A stretch of DNA of 64,000 bases from Desmodesmus armatus (GCA_007449985.2 VIIQ02000562.1:248001-312000); one strand, 5' to 3'. Counted from the first letter of the stretch, positions 34,487 through 47,356 are shown. Program-made: numbers and translations. The notes: generated by a model from the letters alone, not told the origin.

Positions 34487-34971
34487 GAACGAGATCAGAG
34501 ATTGTGGGTTTGTCCGAATGCTGGTGGGCTGAAGATATGAAGGGGGTGGAACGGACTGAGATCAGTGCTGCTGTCAACGGTCTTGAGAGTCTCTGGTTTC
34601 ATGCCTGGACCAGCTCGGACAGGGCACATTTTGCACATGGTCACACTGGAGCGTATATTGCGCCCTCTCCAGCGCGGGTTCAACTTTTCCATGGTTACTG
34701 GGAGTCAAATTTTCCAGCCATTGCGGGCAGATTAAACGCATAAGCGCACAATAAAGTAGAAGCAATAAGTGCGTGAAAAGAGACACTTGTGTCCGTTCAA
34801 GTTAGGGCCTGATCCACCAGCCTTGTCGGGCCGGTGTCTTTCAACTCACCCCGTCATCCCGGCAACCGGTTTGCGGCAGCTGCAGCTTGCTGTCACTCGT
34901 TGTTCGATTGTTACGCTGTATGGCCATGGCACACACGAGATGTTGCTGACCGTGTTTATTGTCTTGCAACA
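34487..34971. promoter_or_regulatory. divergent intergenic spacer (F-box-like gene / lipase)
   Basis: About 485 bp between two divergent start codons. It contains CACAATAAAGTAGAAGCAAT near 34747, AT-rich for this genome, but no defined promoter element was recognised. Confidence 0.4.
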
Positions 34972-37900
34972 ATGAATCGCGCACTCTTGCTGGCGGTGAC
35001 GTTCGTGATTGCGATCAGCACTGCACAGGCCTCCCTTGAAGCCTCTTTGGGAGCTGCTGCTGTATCATCAGCTGTAAAACACTTTAAGGCAGCTGTGCCA
35101 TCTACTGCCGATGCGTCAATCGTGCGGGCAGCAGATGGGCCCAGCACCTCACTGGTGATTCAGGAGGAGAAGGCGGGGCTGGGGCAGGCTGTGCCCATGC
35201 AGGACATGGCCATCGCAGCTAAAGACTACCTGGACACGGTTTTCAAGGGCCAGCCTGAAGCCCTGCAAAGGGTTCAGACAGCATATGAGCAGGAGGCAAG
35301 CCAGGGCCTCACAGGTGAGCACCTACGCAGCTTCTCACAGAACCATGAACAGCGGACACCCACTGGACCAATGTTCATGCACCAGCATGCTTGTTGTTGT
35401 GTGCTTCGCAGATGCCTGGCGGTATGCAGACGTGGTGCCTACACCGCGTCAAGCAGCCACTGGCATGATGCGCAGCAGGTCTGCCAGTGCTGCAAGCTGT
35501 GAGGTTTGCCAGGACTTGAATGCACTGTATGAAGCAGACCTGCCACAGTTTCAGTCGCGCATGGAAGGTGAGAACTGTGCTGCTGGCTTGCATGTCAAAC
35601 TGTTGATACAGGGTCCAACGGCACGCTCCCTTTGCTACTTGAGTTCATCAAGTTGTTGGCCCGGCTTAGGTTAAGCCTAACAGAGAGGGACTTTGAGCAC
35701 GATGGGCTATATAGCTGCCTGGCTTCACTGCAGTTGCAGCAGGATGACAGGGCCATGCAGCTGATGGATCTGGATAACCAAAGACTTGACGCATCAACAG
35801 TTGGTGCTAGAGCATTGTCAGAAGCCCCTGTACATGTGTCCTGCTGGCATATTGCAACTCAATTGATGCAGAGCTGGTGGTTAGCAGGGGCTACCCACTG
35901 GAGCGACATGCAGTTGTGACGCCAGATGGCTATGAGCTGGTGCTGTTCAGGATACCTCACGGGGCACAAAGGTGAACTTGTCAGTGTTCAGCCCGGCTGC
36001 TTCCTCTGCCTTGTCGGCACCCAGCATGTCTTGCATGGCAACTTGTGCTCTGCTCCCGCACTCTCAATCATGTGGGAAGCCTCGGGTCAGGGTCAGGCCT
36101 ACCAGGCTGCTGCATCCTGCTAGGCTAACACCCCTGTTGATGCATGCTGGCCAGCACAGTCACCCATGGCCACCAACAGAGCAGCTGGAAGCTGGCAGCC
36201 TGCTGGTGGCCGGGGCTGACTTTCAACGCTGCTGATCATGACAGGAGAGCCTGGACCGTCTTTGGAAGCACCTGCAGCCTCTGACATCAACACCGACGCA
36301 CTGCACCCTGCTAGCAGTGCAGCTATAGGACAGATCGAAGATGTTGCTGTAACGCAGATCGAGCATCATGCTGACCGCAATGTTTGTGCTGCATGCAGGC
36401 ATACCCAGCCTGGGAACAAGCCAGTGGTGCTGCTGCACCATGGCATCACCCTCTCATCAGACGCCTTTGTGCTGTACGGCAAGGATGAGAGCCTAGGCTT
36501 CATCTTGGCAGATGCAGGTGAGGCGGGAAATTCGGTTTCAACAATACAGACCCTCACCCAGGGCATGGTGGCCCCGGGGGGCAGGGGGCAGCAGCTGCTT
36601 CTTATGTGACCGCCAGTCCCTAGTGGGGCTGCTGTGTCTGCACCGTGCAGCGACTGTTCGGTGTAACCCTGATCTGTGTCACTGCTCGCAGGCTTCGATG
36701 TGTGGATAGCAAACCAGCGGGGCAACACTTACTCCCGCCGCAATGTGAACGGGCTGTACCCCTACCAGCCTGAGTTCTGGCACTTCTCCATCGACACCCT
36801 GGCCCAGCTGGACCTGCCCACCCAAGTGGACTATGTGCTACAGACAACAGGAGCCAGCAAGATCGGCTACGTAGGACACTCACAGGTACAGTCCAGAGCC
36901 GCTGTTGTGCCAGTGTGCGTGCACTTTGCCAGCTTTCAATCAGCCCCCTGGATACTCCTGCCCAACCCCACTTGCAAGATGTAGTCACCAGGTGCTGTCA
37001 CTACTAATACCCATACCATGATGGTGGCAGTGTCATTTGTATGCTTGTCAAGCTATCAACAGAGGTTTGTCTAGCAGCTGCCCTCAGGGCCTGCTGTTTC
37101 AAGCAGTGACTCCGGCACGCAAGGGCTTGTTGTCCAACCAGTGGATCATGACACGTGTTTGTTCTGTCTGCAGGGCAACCTGCTGGTCAACCTGTTGTGC
37201 TCTTCCAAGCCCGAATACAACAGCAAGTTCAGTGTGCTGGCAGAGATGGCACCAGTCTTCTTTGTGCAGCACATGCAGCAGTCGTACCTCAGCATTGGGG
37301 CCGCTCTAAGAATGGACGAGGTAAGGCTGCAACCCGCCCAGATTTGGCAAAAGCGTGTCTCTGTTAGCTCAGCATGTCTGCGCGGGCCCTACTGCTAGCA
37401 TCTCGAGGGTAGTGCTCTCTGAAGTTGTCCTCATTTCCATCCCAGCGCCATTGCTGTCGCTAGCCTAGTAGGCTACTCGACAGGGTCGAGCGGTGGCTGG
37501 CGTGCAGCGTGAGGGAACACGTACTGTATGCACAGGGCCTGTGGCCACTCCCACAAGTGCTAGCACAATGCGCTCCTGACATTGGTGCAAACTGCGTCAG
37601 CACAAGCTGCCTACCAGCAGGTGCAAAATTTCGAAGCAAATTCGCCTCCGCCCCCTGCCGTGTTTGCTGCTGCAGATGCTGTACCTGCTGCGCATTGGTG
37701 AGTTCCTTCCTAATCGCCTCACAGCCCCTTTCCTGGGTACCCTCTGCAAAAGCTGGCCCCTTGATGAGGTGTGTGCGGCCTCCATCAGCTTCTTCTTCTT
37801 TGGCTCGTCACAACGCATCAGAGCGCAGGATTACAAAGGTGGGCGCCATGTGGTGCAGCACACCCTGAGACTGCTGGTGGCTCTCATGCTGGCCTCTCAT

Positions 37901-40028
37901 CTCAGATAGTAGTACTGTCTTGATGTTCTTTGGCTGCGCTACAATCTGAACGCCACCCCCCTCACGTGGGCTCACATGGGCATGTCAGCATGTGCAATGC
38001 AGTACTGCAATTGTGTGCCTGTGTGGTGACGAGAGCAGTACATCATGTACTGCCATGATGGCAGACTGCTTCCCTGGCTTCAAGGTGCTGTCATGTTGCA
38101 AAGTGCCTGTTTTAGCAACCACACAAACAGCAGTACCCCTTACCAAGCCTTGCGACGCAGCACCTAGCCCTGTTGCGTGTGCGTGCTGCTGCAGAGATTA
38201 CCCGCACCTGGCCGTCATCTGTGTGCTCGAGGAACATGGTGCATTGGAGCCAGGTGCGCAGCTGCAGCCTGCAGTGCAGCCTTCAGCATGCCATGTACTG
38301 CAACCTGTCGCTTTCAGCATGCCATGCTGCATGATGAACTTCACTGTCTTCTGGTCCCTGTCACGGGACAGGGATTAGGGTTTAGGGAACGTTTACCTAA
38401 CCCTCCACCCCCGGGCCCGTCCTGTGCTGAAACCTGCCAGCTGGCGTGCGACCTCGCACCAAGCTGCGGGTCATGCCGACAGTCAGCTGTTACCCATGCG
38501 CCAGCATGTTACCCTGCTGGCCAGCAGCAGGCTTTGTGTAGGCTGCTGCCTGTGCACGGCACGGTGTATCATGCTGCAGTGGGTGCCATCACTGAGTGAT
38601 CCAAGCTTGGCTGGCAAGCTTCCTTTGGAGAACACACCCATTCAAAGAGTGTGCTATCAGTGCCATACTGTACCTGCCACTTGAATTTCCTGGCTGTGGC
38701 ATGTTTGCCATGACACTGTCATACTAGTATGGCATACTCATGCTTGAACAGCCAGCTCAATACGCTGGCTGCCACATGCACACTGTGTGAAGCCCCCCTC
38801 ATCCACAGTGGTGCTGTGTGTGTTGCTGCTGCTTGCCCACAGAACTTGCGTGCAGCAGACAACGAATTCCGCTACTATGACTTTGGCAACACCTGCAACA
38901 CCACTGGACTGACAGGGCTGCTGTGAGTGTGTTGCGCAGTTCCTGACTGATCCCACCGTGGGATGTATAGTGACTATACAATCCTGGGTTTACGACATGG
39001 TGCCTCAAACAATGCCTGTATCTCCCAGCTGAGTTTTTCAACCCTGTAGCCGTGTGCCTCATGGGTGTGACTGGCATCAAAGGCTGTGCTTGCACAAACA
39101 TGCATGGATTGCAGTTGTCTACAAATCCCTGCCCAGTTGGCAACCCAGTGAGCGTGGTGCTGCACCGCGTGCTTGCTGCAGGCGCGGCATCATCCCAGGT
39201 GCTGCATTCCGTGAGAGCTGCAACCAGCTGCAGTACGGCACCACGCGGCCACCCGCTTACGACCTCAGCAGGGTGACAGCACCCACTGTGTACTTCCTGG
39301 GAGGCAAAGACTGTGAGTCACTCAACCCTGAACCCTAGAGAGGTTGTGCATCCACCGTTGCACATGCCCAATTGGGCATGCAAGGCTTGCAAGCTGCAGT
39401 GTACCTGGGCCTGCTCCAGTTGCATCTACATCAGCCCCACACCAGCCATGTGCCTGTATGCAAGCCTTGGGAGTTGCTCAGCACCATCACATGAGCCGTA
39501 CATGTGTGTTGGTTGTTGCTGCAGCGATGAGTCGGCCACAGGACATCTTGGAGCAGCAGCGACGCATTGGCACCGCCAACAAGGGGCAATTTGTGTACCC
39601 TGACTATGGTCACATGGACTTTGTCTGGTAAGCATCGTCGGGACGTGAGCTAGAGCCGCTTGGCCACCAGGCAGCTTGCAGCCAGGTGTTGATTACAAGG
39701 AGCCACTGCACTCACAACGCGATCAGATGGCAGTAGTATCAATGACACCATTGAGGGCCTTCCCTGCACAGCCAACCCACGAACAGCAGTCAACACAAGG
39801 TCGTCTGCACCTCAGCAATCACTAGACATGGTTGAGCCAGCAACCTCATGGACACTTGCTGACATATGTCACGACACACAGCGAACAGAGCTGACAGAGC
39901 CATCATGCAGCTAGCCGTGTACACACATGCGGCACCACTGACCAGCCCCTGCCCCGTCTGTGTGCAGGGACCGTGGTATGGCTGCGTCAAGTGACATCAT
40001 TGAAACCCTGTACAAGTATGCACCATGA
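34972..40028 (+). CDS. secreted acid (gastric/lysosomal-type) triacylglycerol lipase
   Basis: Twelve exons close in phase to 551 residues: 34972-35314, 35412-35567, 35872-35971, 36399-36517, 36692-36885, 37174-37320, 37676-37838, 38195-38253, 38843-38922, 39182-39312, 39525-39627, 39968-40028. The start encodes a signal peptide (MNRALLLAVTFVIAISTAQA). After an N-terminal extension of about 165 residues comes the acid-lipase domain: GYPLERHAVVTPDGYELVLF, oxyanion region VVLLHHGIT (209-217), ANQRGNTYSRRN, nucleophile elbow GHSQG (Ser303), RNMVHWSQ, catalytic Asp497 in GGKD and His527 in YGHMDF. The family hydrolyses triacylglycerols or steryl esters at the cell surface, in the vacuole or at the ER (family knowledge). 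The elbow is split by an intron between Gln and Gly. The N-terminal extension has a CxxC (CEVC) and no known domain. A 44-bp gap excluded an alternative small exon at 35612-35669. Confidence 0.9.
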
Positions 40029-40598
40029 CCAATGAGAATGGGGCTGCTGAGCGATAGGTGCAAAGCATAGGCTTGCAGCCCCAAGAGCAGACAGCCTTCG
40101 TACGCCGTGACCACAACTTGGGCAGAACATTTGCTGTTCGTTTTGGTGACCATGTTCGTGCACACATGAATGTTTGGCGCGTCATGCAACTGACCTGAAG
40201 TTCGGTTGAACAACAATGTACAGCACACACCATTGGCTTGCGACTGCAAGCTTGATAATAACAATCCAGGGCGTGATGCCAGCTTCCTGTCAAACTCCCT
40301 GGCAGTTGCAGGGCATGAGACCAGCTTCCTTTCAAGCACACACGCTCCTTCCCAAACTAGAAGGACAGGTGACAGCATCCCCGCATCAGACGGAGTGCAA
40401 CAAGTCCTGCACCTGTTGTACACATGTACAGCTGTAACAAAACAGTGTGTATGCCTCGCACGATGCACGCCGTCTGGCAGACTAAAGCCGCGCACATGGG
40501 CCAGCACCGGGCAGAACTTATGCAGGCAGCAAATAAGTTGCAAACTGGGCAACACCACAGCACCAGGCCAGCACAGGGCAGCCCGACAGTGAGGCCTG
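40029..40598. other. intergenic stretch between convergent genes
   Basis: About 570 bp shared as 3' UTR by the lipase (plus) and the exonuclease (minus). A TGTAA near 40433 could be the lipase poly(A) signal. The segments CCAGCTTCCTGTCAA and CCAGCTTCCTTTCAA occur about 40 bp apart (near 40278 and 40320), a small direct repeat. No gene was recognised. Confidence 0.5.
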
Positions 40599-43230
40599 TC
40601 AGAATGGCAAATCCATGTACCCACTGCGTGCTGACATGGGTTCATAGTAGTAGCCTAGCTGCCAGTCCAACAAGTCAGCATCCTCCGCTCTCTGCCTCAC
40701 ATTCTCCTGCGTCTGCGACAGCTGGCGCGCTGTAGCATTGCAGCACCGCTGCAGCAGCTGCTGCCATGGCTGCTCCGCATCCCGTGCTAACTTGCGGAAC
40801 TTGTTGCTGCCTCCCTTGCTCTCCTCCCAAAGGCCCATTTGCATGGGATTGACGGCTAGGGTTCGCTCCTCCTGCAGCTGAAGCTGAAGCTGCTGTGCGT
40901 CTAGACCGTAAGGCTCTGCAAGCAGCTGGTGCTGGACCAACTGTGCTGACTGCTGCTGCAGGAAGTGCACTTTGAGCGCCATGCAGCACACCAAACTGGC
41001 AAAGGCGTCCGCTGTTGCGTACTGCAGCTGCTCGGGTGTCAGCGGCGTGCGCGCCCAGTTTGACTGAGTGACTTTGCGCTTCTTGACCAGAGAGTAGGCG
41101 GTCAAGTGCTGCAGCAGGCCTGCAGCAGTGCGACGACAACATGCAGGAGCAGTGAGGACATGTGCAGGCATAAGCCAGTACTGCCGCATACAGGCGCTGA
41201 TGATATGGGTCAGCACGATGATGGTGGGTTGGTTGCATGCCAACATGCGCTTACATCAAGTACTCCCGCCCTAGCGCAACTGTCTACATGAAAAAAAACC
41301 CTGACTGAGGCACTCCCCGAGCCAAACGTCACGGTACCAACATTAGTACTGCAGTGAGCGGAACTGCTGCCCAAAGTTCTGCAGCCGTACTGATGCGTTG
41401 CACGCGACCAGCTGACTAGCGCACGCACCTGCGAGACCCCACTGCTCCCGCTTGTGGAAGGTTTTGATGCCCAGCAGCTGCTTGGCCCGCTCGTCCCTGC
41501 GCACGGCATCACTGGCGGGCCTGTGCACGCCACAGGCACTGGCCAGAAGGTGCAGGTCCAACATGCCTGCAGGTTGGAAGGCTACACTGCTGTAGTCCCT
41601 CTGCAGGTCGTGAATGTCGCATGCGATGCCCATGCCCACCTGCAAGTATGAAACGAAACTGGCACTGAGCGTGCAGCAGCCAAGTAGCCGCCTGCAGGGC
41701 TCCATCAGTTCTCCACAAATGACTAGGCTTGGTATTACTAGCGCAAGGCACAGGCTTGTGCTGAGGTACACATGTCACCGCAGGCTGAATGCCTGAACCG
41801 CCAGGCCAGTAGGTGAACCAGCAGGTCAGTTGCACAGACTCTGAGGGATGACACTGTCGATCACACATATATGTAAGTAAGCAATGCCAAGGGGCGCTGG
41901 TGTGACAGAAAGGCACTCCAGTGGGCAGGGGGTGCCATGGCCTGTGTGGCCGGCCAGCATGCCAGCTGCTGCCGCGCACCTTGATGATGTTGGGGTGCTC
42001 CAGCAGCTCCAGCAACCGTTTGTTGTTGAACCCTAGCGACGACAGCTGCAGCAGCAGGCACACCGGCTGCATGCAGGGCAGGGCAGCAACACACAAGGTG
42101 CAGAGTTGGCCCTTTATAAGGAGCAGCTCACTTCCAGGTGGCAAAAGTACTGCTGCAGCTTTGGCACTGGCTGCAGCAAGTGTCAAGCACCATGACACCG
42201 CGCACACACTGCTGTGTATTCAGCCGCTCGGACCGCCTTCCCATTCAAATGACGGCAATCCCACCCACCCCCTGCATGACCTTGACCAGCCACACCAAGG
42301 GAACATGCTTGTGCCCGCCATCCCCCAGGCAAAGGAAGGCACACCTCAAAAGATTCACACACGTGCTGACCTGCCTATTGGCCCATTCCCTGCCTCCCAC
42401 CCAGCTCTGCCTCCCACCCAGCTTTGAGCTGCGATGATGGTGAAGCGTTTGACAGATGACTGACACAGCATACACCGCTGCAGGCAGTACTCACCCACGT
42501 TTGGTTGGGCTTATGGTAGCACAATTGCAGGAGAGCCACCTGATCATGCCTAGTCGTGGAGGTGCCATCAGGCCTCTTGACCCAGACCACGGGTGTCTCT
42601 GAATCAAAGCCCAGCATGATGGGCCGGCTGGAGGCATCAGCAGCCTTCAAAAGCTCTGTCAACCAGGCAGTTGCCTCACGGTCGTTTTGTGCAAACCTGT
42701 AATTCATGGCCAGAACAGGCACCCCATGAGATAGACAGCTCACCTGGTGGTCGCACTGGATTCTTGATTGAGCTGGTGGTGGTGGTGGTGGTGGTGGTGG
42801 TGTGATTGGGTGTTGGGGGAAGCAACCAGCTGGGGAGCAACAACTAGTACTGCAGGTGGGGCAGCTGCCCCACATGAGTGAGGATGTGTGATGCCCTGTG
42901 TGCTTACCTGACCTCCCCATCAAAACGCAAGTCTCCTCTGCTGCTGCCCTCTGCTGCTGGCTTGGCATAGTTGCTGACAATGACATCCTCTGCTGGGAGT
43001 TTGATCGGCCTCCTGGGCACCTGAGGCGCCTTGGTGTAGGGGGTGCCCTTGGGTTTGGCCTCTGCAGGTGCTGGGCTGCTGGTGGGGCGCTGCCTCTGCT
43101 GCTGCTTGACGTCCTGAAGCTTTGCTGGGGCTGATTTAGGCAAGCTGGGCTTGGCTGTAGGAACTTTGGGCTGTTTGGAGCCTGGCTTTGTGTTGGTGGG
43201 TTGGCCAGGAATGGGTCCGCGCTGCAACAT
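40599..43230 (-). CDS. DEDDy 3'-5' exonuclease (RNase D/WRN exonuclease-like)
   Basis: Exons 42908-43230, 42495-42696, 41980-42066, 41429-41639 and 40599-41119 close to 447 residues. The exonuclease fold is clear: motif I in IMLGFDSETPVVW (Asp139 and Glu141), VALLQLCYHKP, LLELLEHPNIIK, motif II in VGMGIACDIHDLQRDY (Asp212), LDLHLLASACG, and motif III in LQYATADAFASLV (Tyr308 and Asp312), which marks the DEDDy class. These residues bind two metal ions and remove nucleotides from 3' ends of RNA or DNA (family knowledge). The first 105 residues are basic, Pro/Lys-rich and unstructured; after the catalytic domain there is a Gln-rich helical tail of about 130 residues. No HRDC or helicase domain is present. 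The substrate is unknown. Splice junctions agree with consensus and keep motif II whole. The gene is head-to-head with the EF-hand gene. Confidence 0.88.
42775..42801 (+). repeat. (GGT)9 repeat in an intron
   Basis: Nine GGT units on the plus strand, which is the antisense strand of the exonuclease gene. In the transcript it is an ACC repeat inside intron one. It is G-rich and could form a quadruplex on the non-template strand's complement. Confidence 0.8.
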
Positions 43231-43620
43231 GACAAATTAGTGGGGGGGGGGGGGGCTTAGACTGTGCAGGCACAAAACCTATATAGACAGAGAGGGGAGA
43301 TTTTGCCACGGTAACTGTGCCAAAGGACAGAGACAGACAACCGAGTGCAAGTTGTAGATCCAAGGAACAAGAAGATTAGAACTCAATGTGACAAGGACAA
43401 GGAACAGTCACATTGAGCGTTCTGACCCATACTAAGCATGCTGCACACATCCATATCCCGTTCCCGTGCTAAAACCTGACTTGGCAAATAACATTACTAG
43501 TGAGGTTTGAAGTGTCAACAGAAGCACGGCTTAGCAACATCCATGGTTATGATCGACAATGTTTTGACTTAGCTGGCTGATCATAGCCAAGATACTCGTG
43601 TTCGCTCCACAGCCAGCAAA
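43231..43620. promoter_or_regulatory. divergent intergenic spacer (exonuclease / EF-hand gene) with a G14 run
   Basis: About 390 bp between two divergent start codons. A homopolymer of 14 G lies at 43242-43255, about 12 bp upstream of the proposed exonuclease start. No other motif was identified. The homopolymer could sit in the 5' UTR as C14. Confidence 0.4.
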
Positions 43621-46600
43621 ATGCAGGAATGGCAGCAGAACAAGAAAAAGAATGGGTGCCAGATAGAGTTTGACGAAGTTGACGGCCAACAAGTGTATAG
43701 AAGCCTGTACTTAGACACGCTGGGGGCTGATGCAAGGTAGGGCCAGTCAGCCAGGTTACATGCAGACTTGCTGCTGTACTCGTGCATTGCGTCACATTGA
43801 GGGCACGCTTATCAGGCAGTATCTGCCTGGTGCTAAGCTCACAAGCTGCACCCAAGGTTTTTTTGTTTGACTTTTGTTTGCATGCCTCTCACTTCTTGCA
43901 GACGCAGCCCCAGCCCTGTCGAGCGTCACTTCAAGGCAACACAGCAACAGCGACCCAGCAGCTGCTGTGAGGGCTACCTCCACGGCCCACTCAGCACAGC
44001 AGGCATACATGGCGCCAGTCCCACCCACCACAGCCTCACAAAGCAGAAGCAGCTGCTGCTGGAAGCAGCTGCAGACCTGTCCTCCCCAGCTGATGTCACC
44101 AGAAGTAGCACAGGGACTAGCACTGCAGTTCCCAGGCCAAACCTGCTGGGGCAATTTGAACGGGACCCAGGCATGCGGCCCAAGGTTCTCATCAAGGCCA
44201 GCACCAACAGGCCTGACCTGACTCATACCACAGCAGACATTGATGGGGCACAGCCTCACCCCAAGGATGTCTGCCACAGACCCCGTGACACCAACCCGCT
44301 CAGCCCGCAGTACACCTTGGCAACTGGCAGGTGCGCAGTGTCGCAGTGCTGAGGGTGCTGTGGGTGTTGCGTGCATCTCTGCAGCAGCTACAGTTGTCAA
44401 CTGCTTTATTAACCCGCAGCTGTGCATACGGTGTTGAAGGGTGCGAGTGAGTATTCAAGGCAAGGCATCTGGTGCAGCTTAAATATTTTTGCAGCTGTCT
44501 TGGAGGCACAGTCTTATCGTTTCAAGCTTGCTGTTATAAGAAATGGCTGCAGTTTTTGTCCTTGTCTTGGTGCAGTGGGCTGCTGCAGTTCCCCAATGGG
44601 CCGATCCCGCCCGACAAGTTGCTGCGCAACACTCTGGATGTGACAGACATACCAGGTGCAGTCATGAGGCCCAAGACACCTGCAGCCAGGGTGGCGGCAG
44701 CCAAGGCAGCAGCAGTGGCGGCAGGACGGGCTGCTGGAGCCTGCAGCAGCACCAGCCCTGGCAGCAGCAGACCGGGCTTGTTGGATGTCACAGACATTGA
44801 GGGAGCAAGCTCTGCCTGGCGGCCAGCAAACAGGTGGGTTGGTCATCAGCACGGCCTGTGACACGTTGGCGGGTTGCGTTCACAGAAGATACTGTGCTGC
44901 TCGGTAATGTGCGTGCACATGCACCCAGCAATGTATCAACCACCATCATGGGCTGGTAAAGCAGCAGTGAGCTAGCAGAAAGTCAGCATCTGGCGTCCAA
45001 CTCATGCAAATAGCCTGCGCAGTGCAAGCCTCGGCTGTTGACTGAAGTGTGGCTGCTCAATTCATGCCCGCCCTGCAATGTGTGTTTGCTCGCACCGTGT
45101 CATGATGGCAGGCGGCACGCTGGCGTGTCAGGGCATGACAGCTGCCTCAATGTCTCAGACATCAACGCCTATATGGCCCGCTTCAGGCCTGCGCCACGCA
45201 ACTCAGCCGAGTACAAGGGACACCCCCAGGGCCCTCGCGCTCCCTCACCCATACGGCCCCGCTCCAACCCAGCTATAATGGACAACTCTCTGCGCAAGTT
45301 TGACATAGAGGGCACAAGGTGCGTCTGCTGCTTGGGCCCAGTGCTGCTGCTGTTGAATTTCATGGGACGTTGCCGGCGGCCAGCCTGCCTCTATCGGTAA
45401 CACACACCTGTGGCACACTGTCCTTGGAAGCTGCCCTTGGCAAAACCTTGCGCCATAAGATAGCTTGACGCAAGCTGTCTATCGGCGCCAGGTTTGCCAG
45501 CCCATCTGTCACCATTTGATGCAGTGCAGACCACGACGGAAGCTGCACAGCGTCTCATCATGATGCCAATGTTGGTGTAATGCAGCGTGCGCCTTGCGCC
45601 CCGAGCCACACACACCACCTGCCTGGACGTGGCGGATATTGACGGCACTCATCCTACCAGCAAGGATAGGGCTCAGCTGTATGCAGCACGCAAGGGCGCC
45701 GCAGCAGCGACGTCAGCACAGCAAGCAGCGGTTGAAGGGGTGCTGAGCGAGCTGCAGCTGAAGCCAAGGGAGCTGCTGCTGTTGTGGAATGAGTGCAGCA
45801 CGCGAGACCGCGACCGCAGCGGGCTGCTGACAGGTGGGTGTTCTGAGGCAACATACTCAGCAGAACAACCCGTCGTATTCTTGCCAAAATGAGTCAACAG
45901 TGCACTCCTGTCTCCCTTGACCATTGCAGCTCGTCACCACCCAGCCCTTGGCCTGGGCTGTTGTCAGCTTATACATTTGGTGCTGGCATACTACAGTCAA
46001 GACTCACCAGCAGGGGAGCTTCTGCTGTTACTGACGGCAATGCACAACATGTGTGTTGTCTGTGTGAGTGCAGGGCAGGAGCTGCTGCAGGCCATGCAGC
46101 AGGTGCAGGTGCAGCTGTCAACAGTGGATGCCCAGCGCCTCACCTCAGCCCTGCAGCGCAGCAACAGCAGCCTGCTCAACTACAAGAAGCTCACTCGCCA
46201 GTTGAAAGGCCGTATGTCACGGCCAGCCTCAGCACTGGCGGCACCAGTGGCAGGGGCAACAGCAGCTGAGCCACCACAACAGCATGTTGGTGTAGGCCCG
46301 CAGCAGCCGCAGCGGCCGCAGTCAGCTGCGCTGGGGTCTGCAAGGCATCCGTCCACTGGCAAGCAAGCGGGTGACACAGCAGACAGCAGTAACACACTAA
46401 GCAGCAGTGGCAAGGCCGTCGGCAGCAGCAGCAGGGGTGGCTCTAGGCCCGCCTCTGCGCCGCCTAGACCCTCCCAGCCAGCCAGCTGTGGCAGCTGCTG
46501 TTGCGGCGCTGCTGCCACTGCTGTCCTCAGCAGTGCGCAGGAGTGCAGCGCTTGTGCCAAGAGCTGGGGCAGCAGCAACAGGGTGGGCGTGAGTGCGGTC

Positions 46601-47120
46601 AGCCATTGGTTTGGAGGCAGCAGGCGGGATGCGGCAGCAGCAGCTGAGACGGCCCACTGGCGGCCTGGTCCAGCAGCAGATGCCATCACTAAGGGCTGGG
46701 GCCTCAATGGACCTGCACCTTGGGACCCTGATGCCCCATTCTCTGGCAGCATTGGCTCACAGGCCGACAGTGCAGCAGCAGCAGCAGTAGCAGCGGCCTG
46801 CGGCAGGGAGGGTGGGCTTGAGGGTGGGTGGGGGGAAGGCAGTCCTGATGTCGTGCCGGCTTGGCTGATTGGTGCAGATGCTGTGTATGGCACCTGCAAG
46901 GCTAGCCAGCCGTTTGGCTGCATGTCGACAGCAGCAGCTGAAGGAGGGCAGAGGTCGGGTGAGGCTGGTGATGTGGTGGTGGACCAGCTCATGCCGGCAG
47001 AGAGGCACAGCCTGGCAGGGTATGGCCAGCGGCAGAGCTTTGCAGCAACCAAGGCTGCTGCTGACTGCAAGCGGCCTAGTAGTGCGGGGGCACGCTTGTT
47101 GGGCCCTGGTGCTCAAGCTG

Positions 47121-47152
<32 letters not shown>

Positions 47153-47356
47153 AGTCCGTGGGGAGGCAGCAGAGCAGGCAGTCCCAGTAAGCAGCATCAG
47201 TTACATCAGCGCCCCATGTCAGCTTGTCAGCCGCACAGACGGTGCATGGAGCTGGCCGCAGGGGGCGCAGGGAGCTGTCGTGTGGGGTTGGCAGAGCAGC
47301 GGCGGCTGAGGGAAAGTCAGCAGCAGGACCTGTTGGCAGTGCGCATGCTGATTTGA
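43621..47356 (+). CDS. EF-hand protein with repeated DxxDIxGA motifs
   Basis: Exons 43621-43736, 43902-44330, 44576-44833, 45112-45318, 45586-45833 and 46074-47356 close to 846 residues. Six motifs of the form (L)(D/N)VxDIxGA recur: TADIDGAQP, LDVTDIPGA, LDVTDIEGA, LNVSDINAY, LRKFDIEGT and LDVADIDGT, each placed near an exon start or end with Pro/Arg-rich linkers. They are followed by one canonical EF-hand loop, DRDRSGLLTGQE, with Asp, Asp, Ser and Glu at positions 1, 3, 5 and 12; the loop is completed by splicing of exons five and six. The final exon adds a helix (LLQAMQQVQVQLS) and about 370 low-complexity Ser/Ala/Gly/Gln residues. I recall similar DI-x-GA repeats in proteins of flagellated protists, often with EF-hands, so a microtubule or axoneme link is possible but unproven. 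Calcium binding is likely from the loop. Confidence 0.7.

Noticed and set aside
35612..35669. Possible extra small exon in the lipase (open, good acceptor)
   Set aside because: It would need a 44-bp intron and breaks the phase into the conserved GYPLERHAVVTPDGY exon.
38370..38395. Telomere-like ATTAGGGTTTAGGG in a lipase intron (and GGTTTAGGGATTAGG near 7022)
   Set aside because: Only two units each, inside normal gene-rich DNA; too short to claim interstitial telomere sequence.
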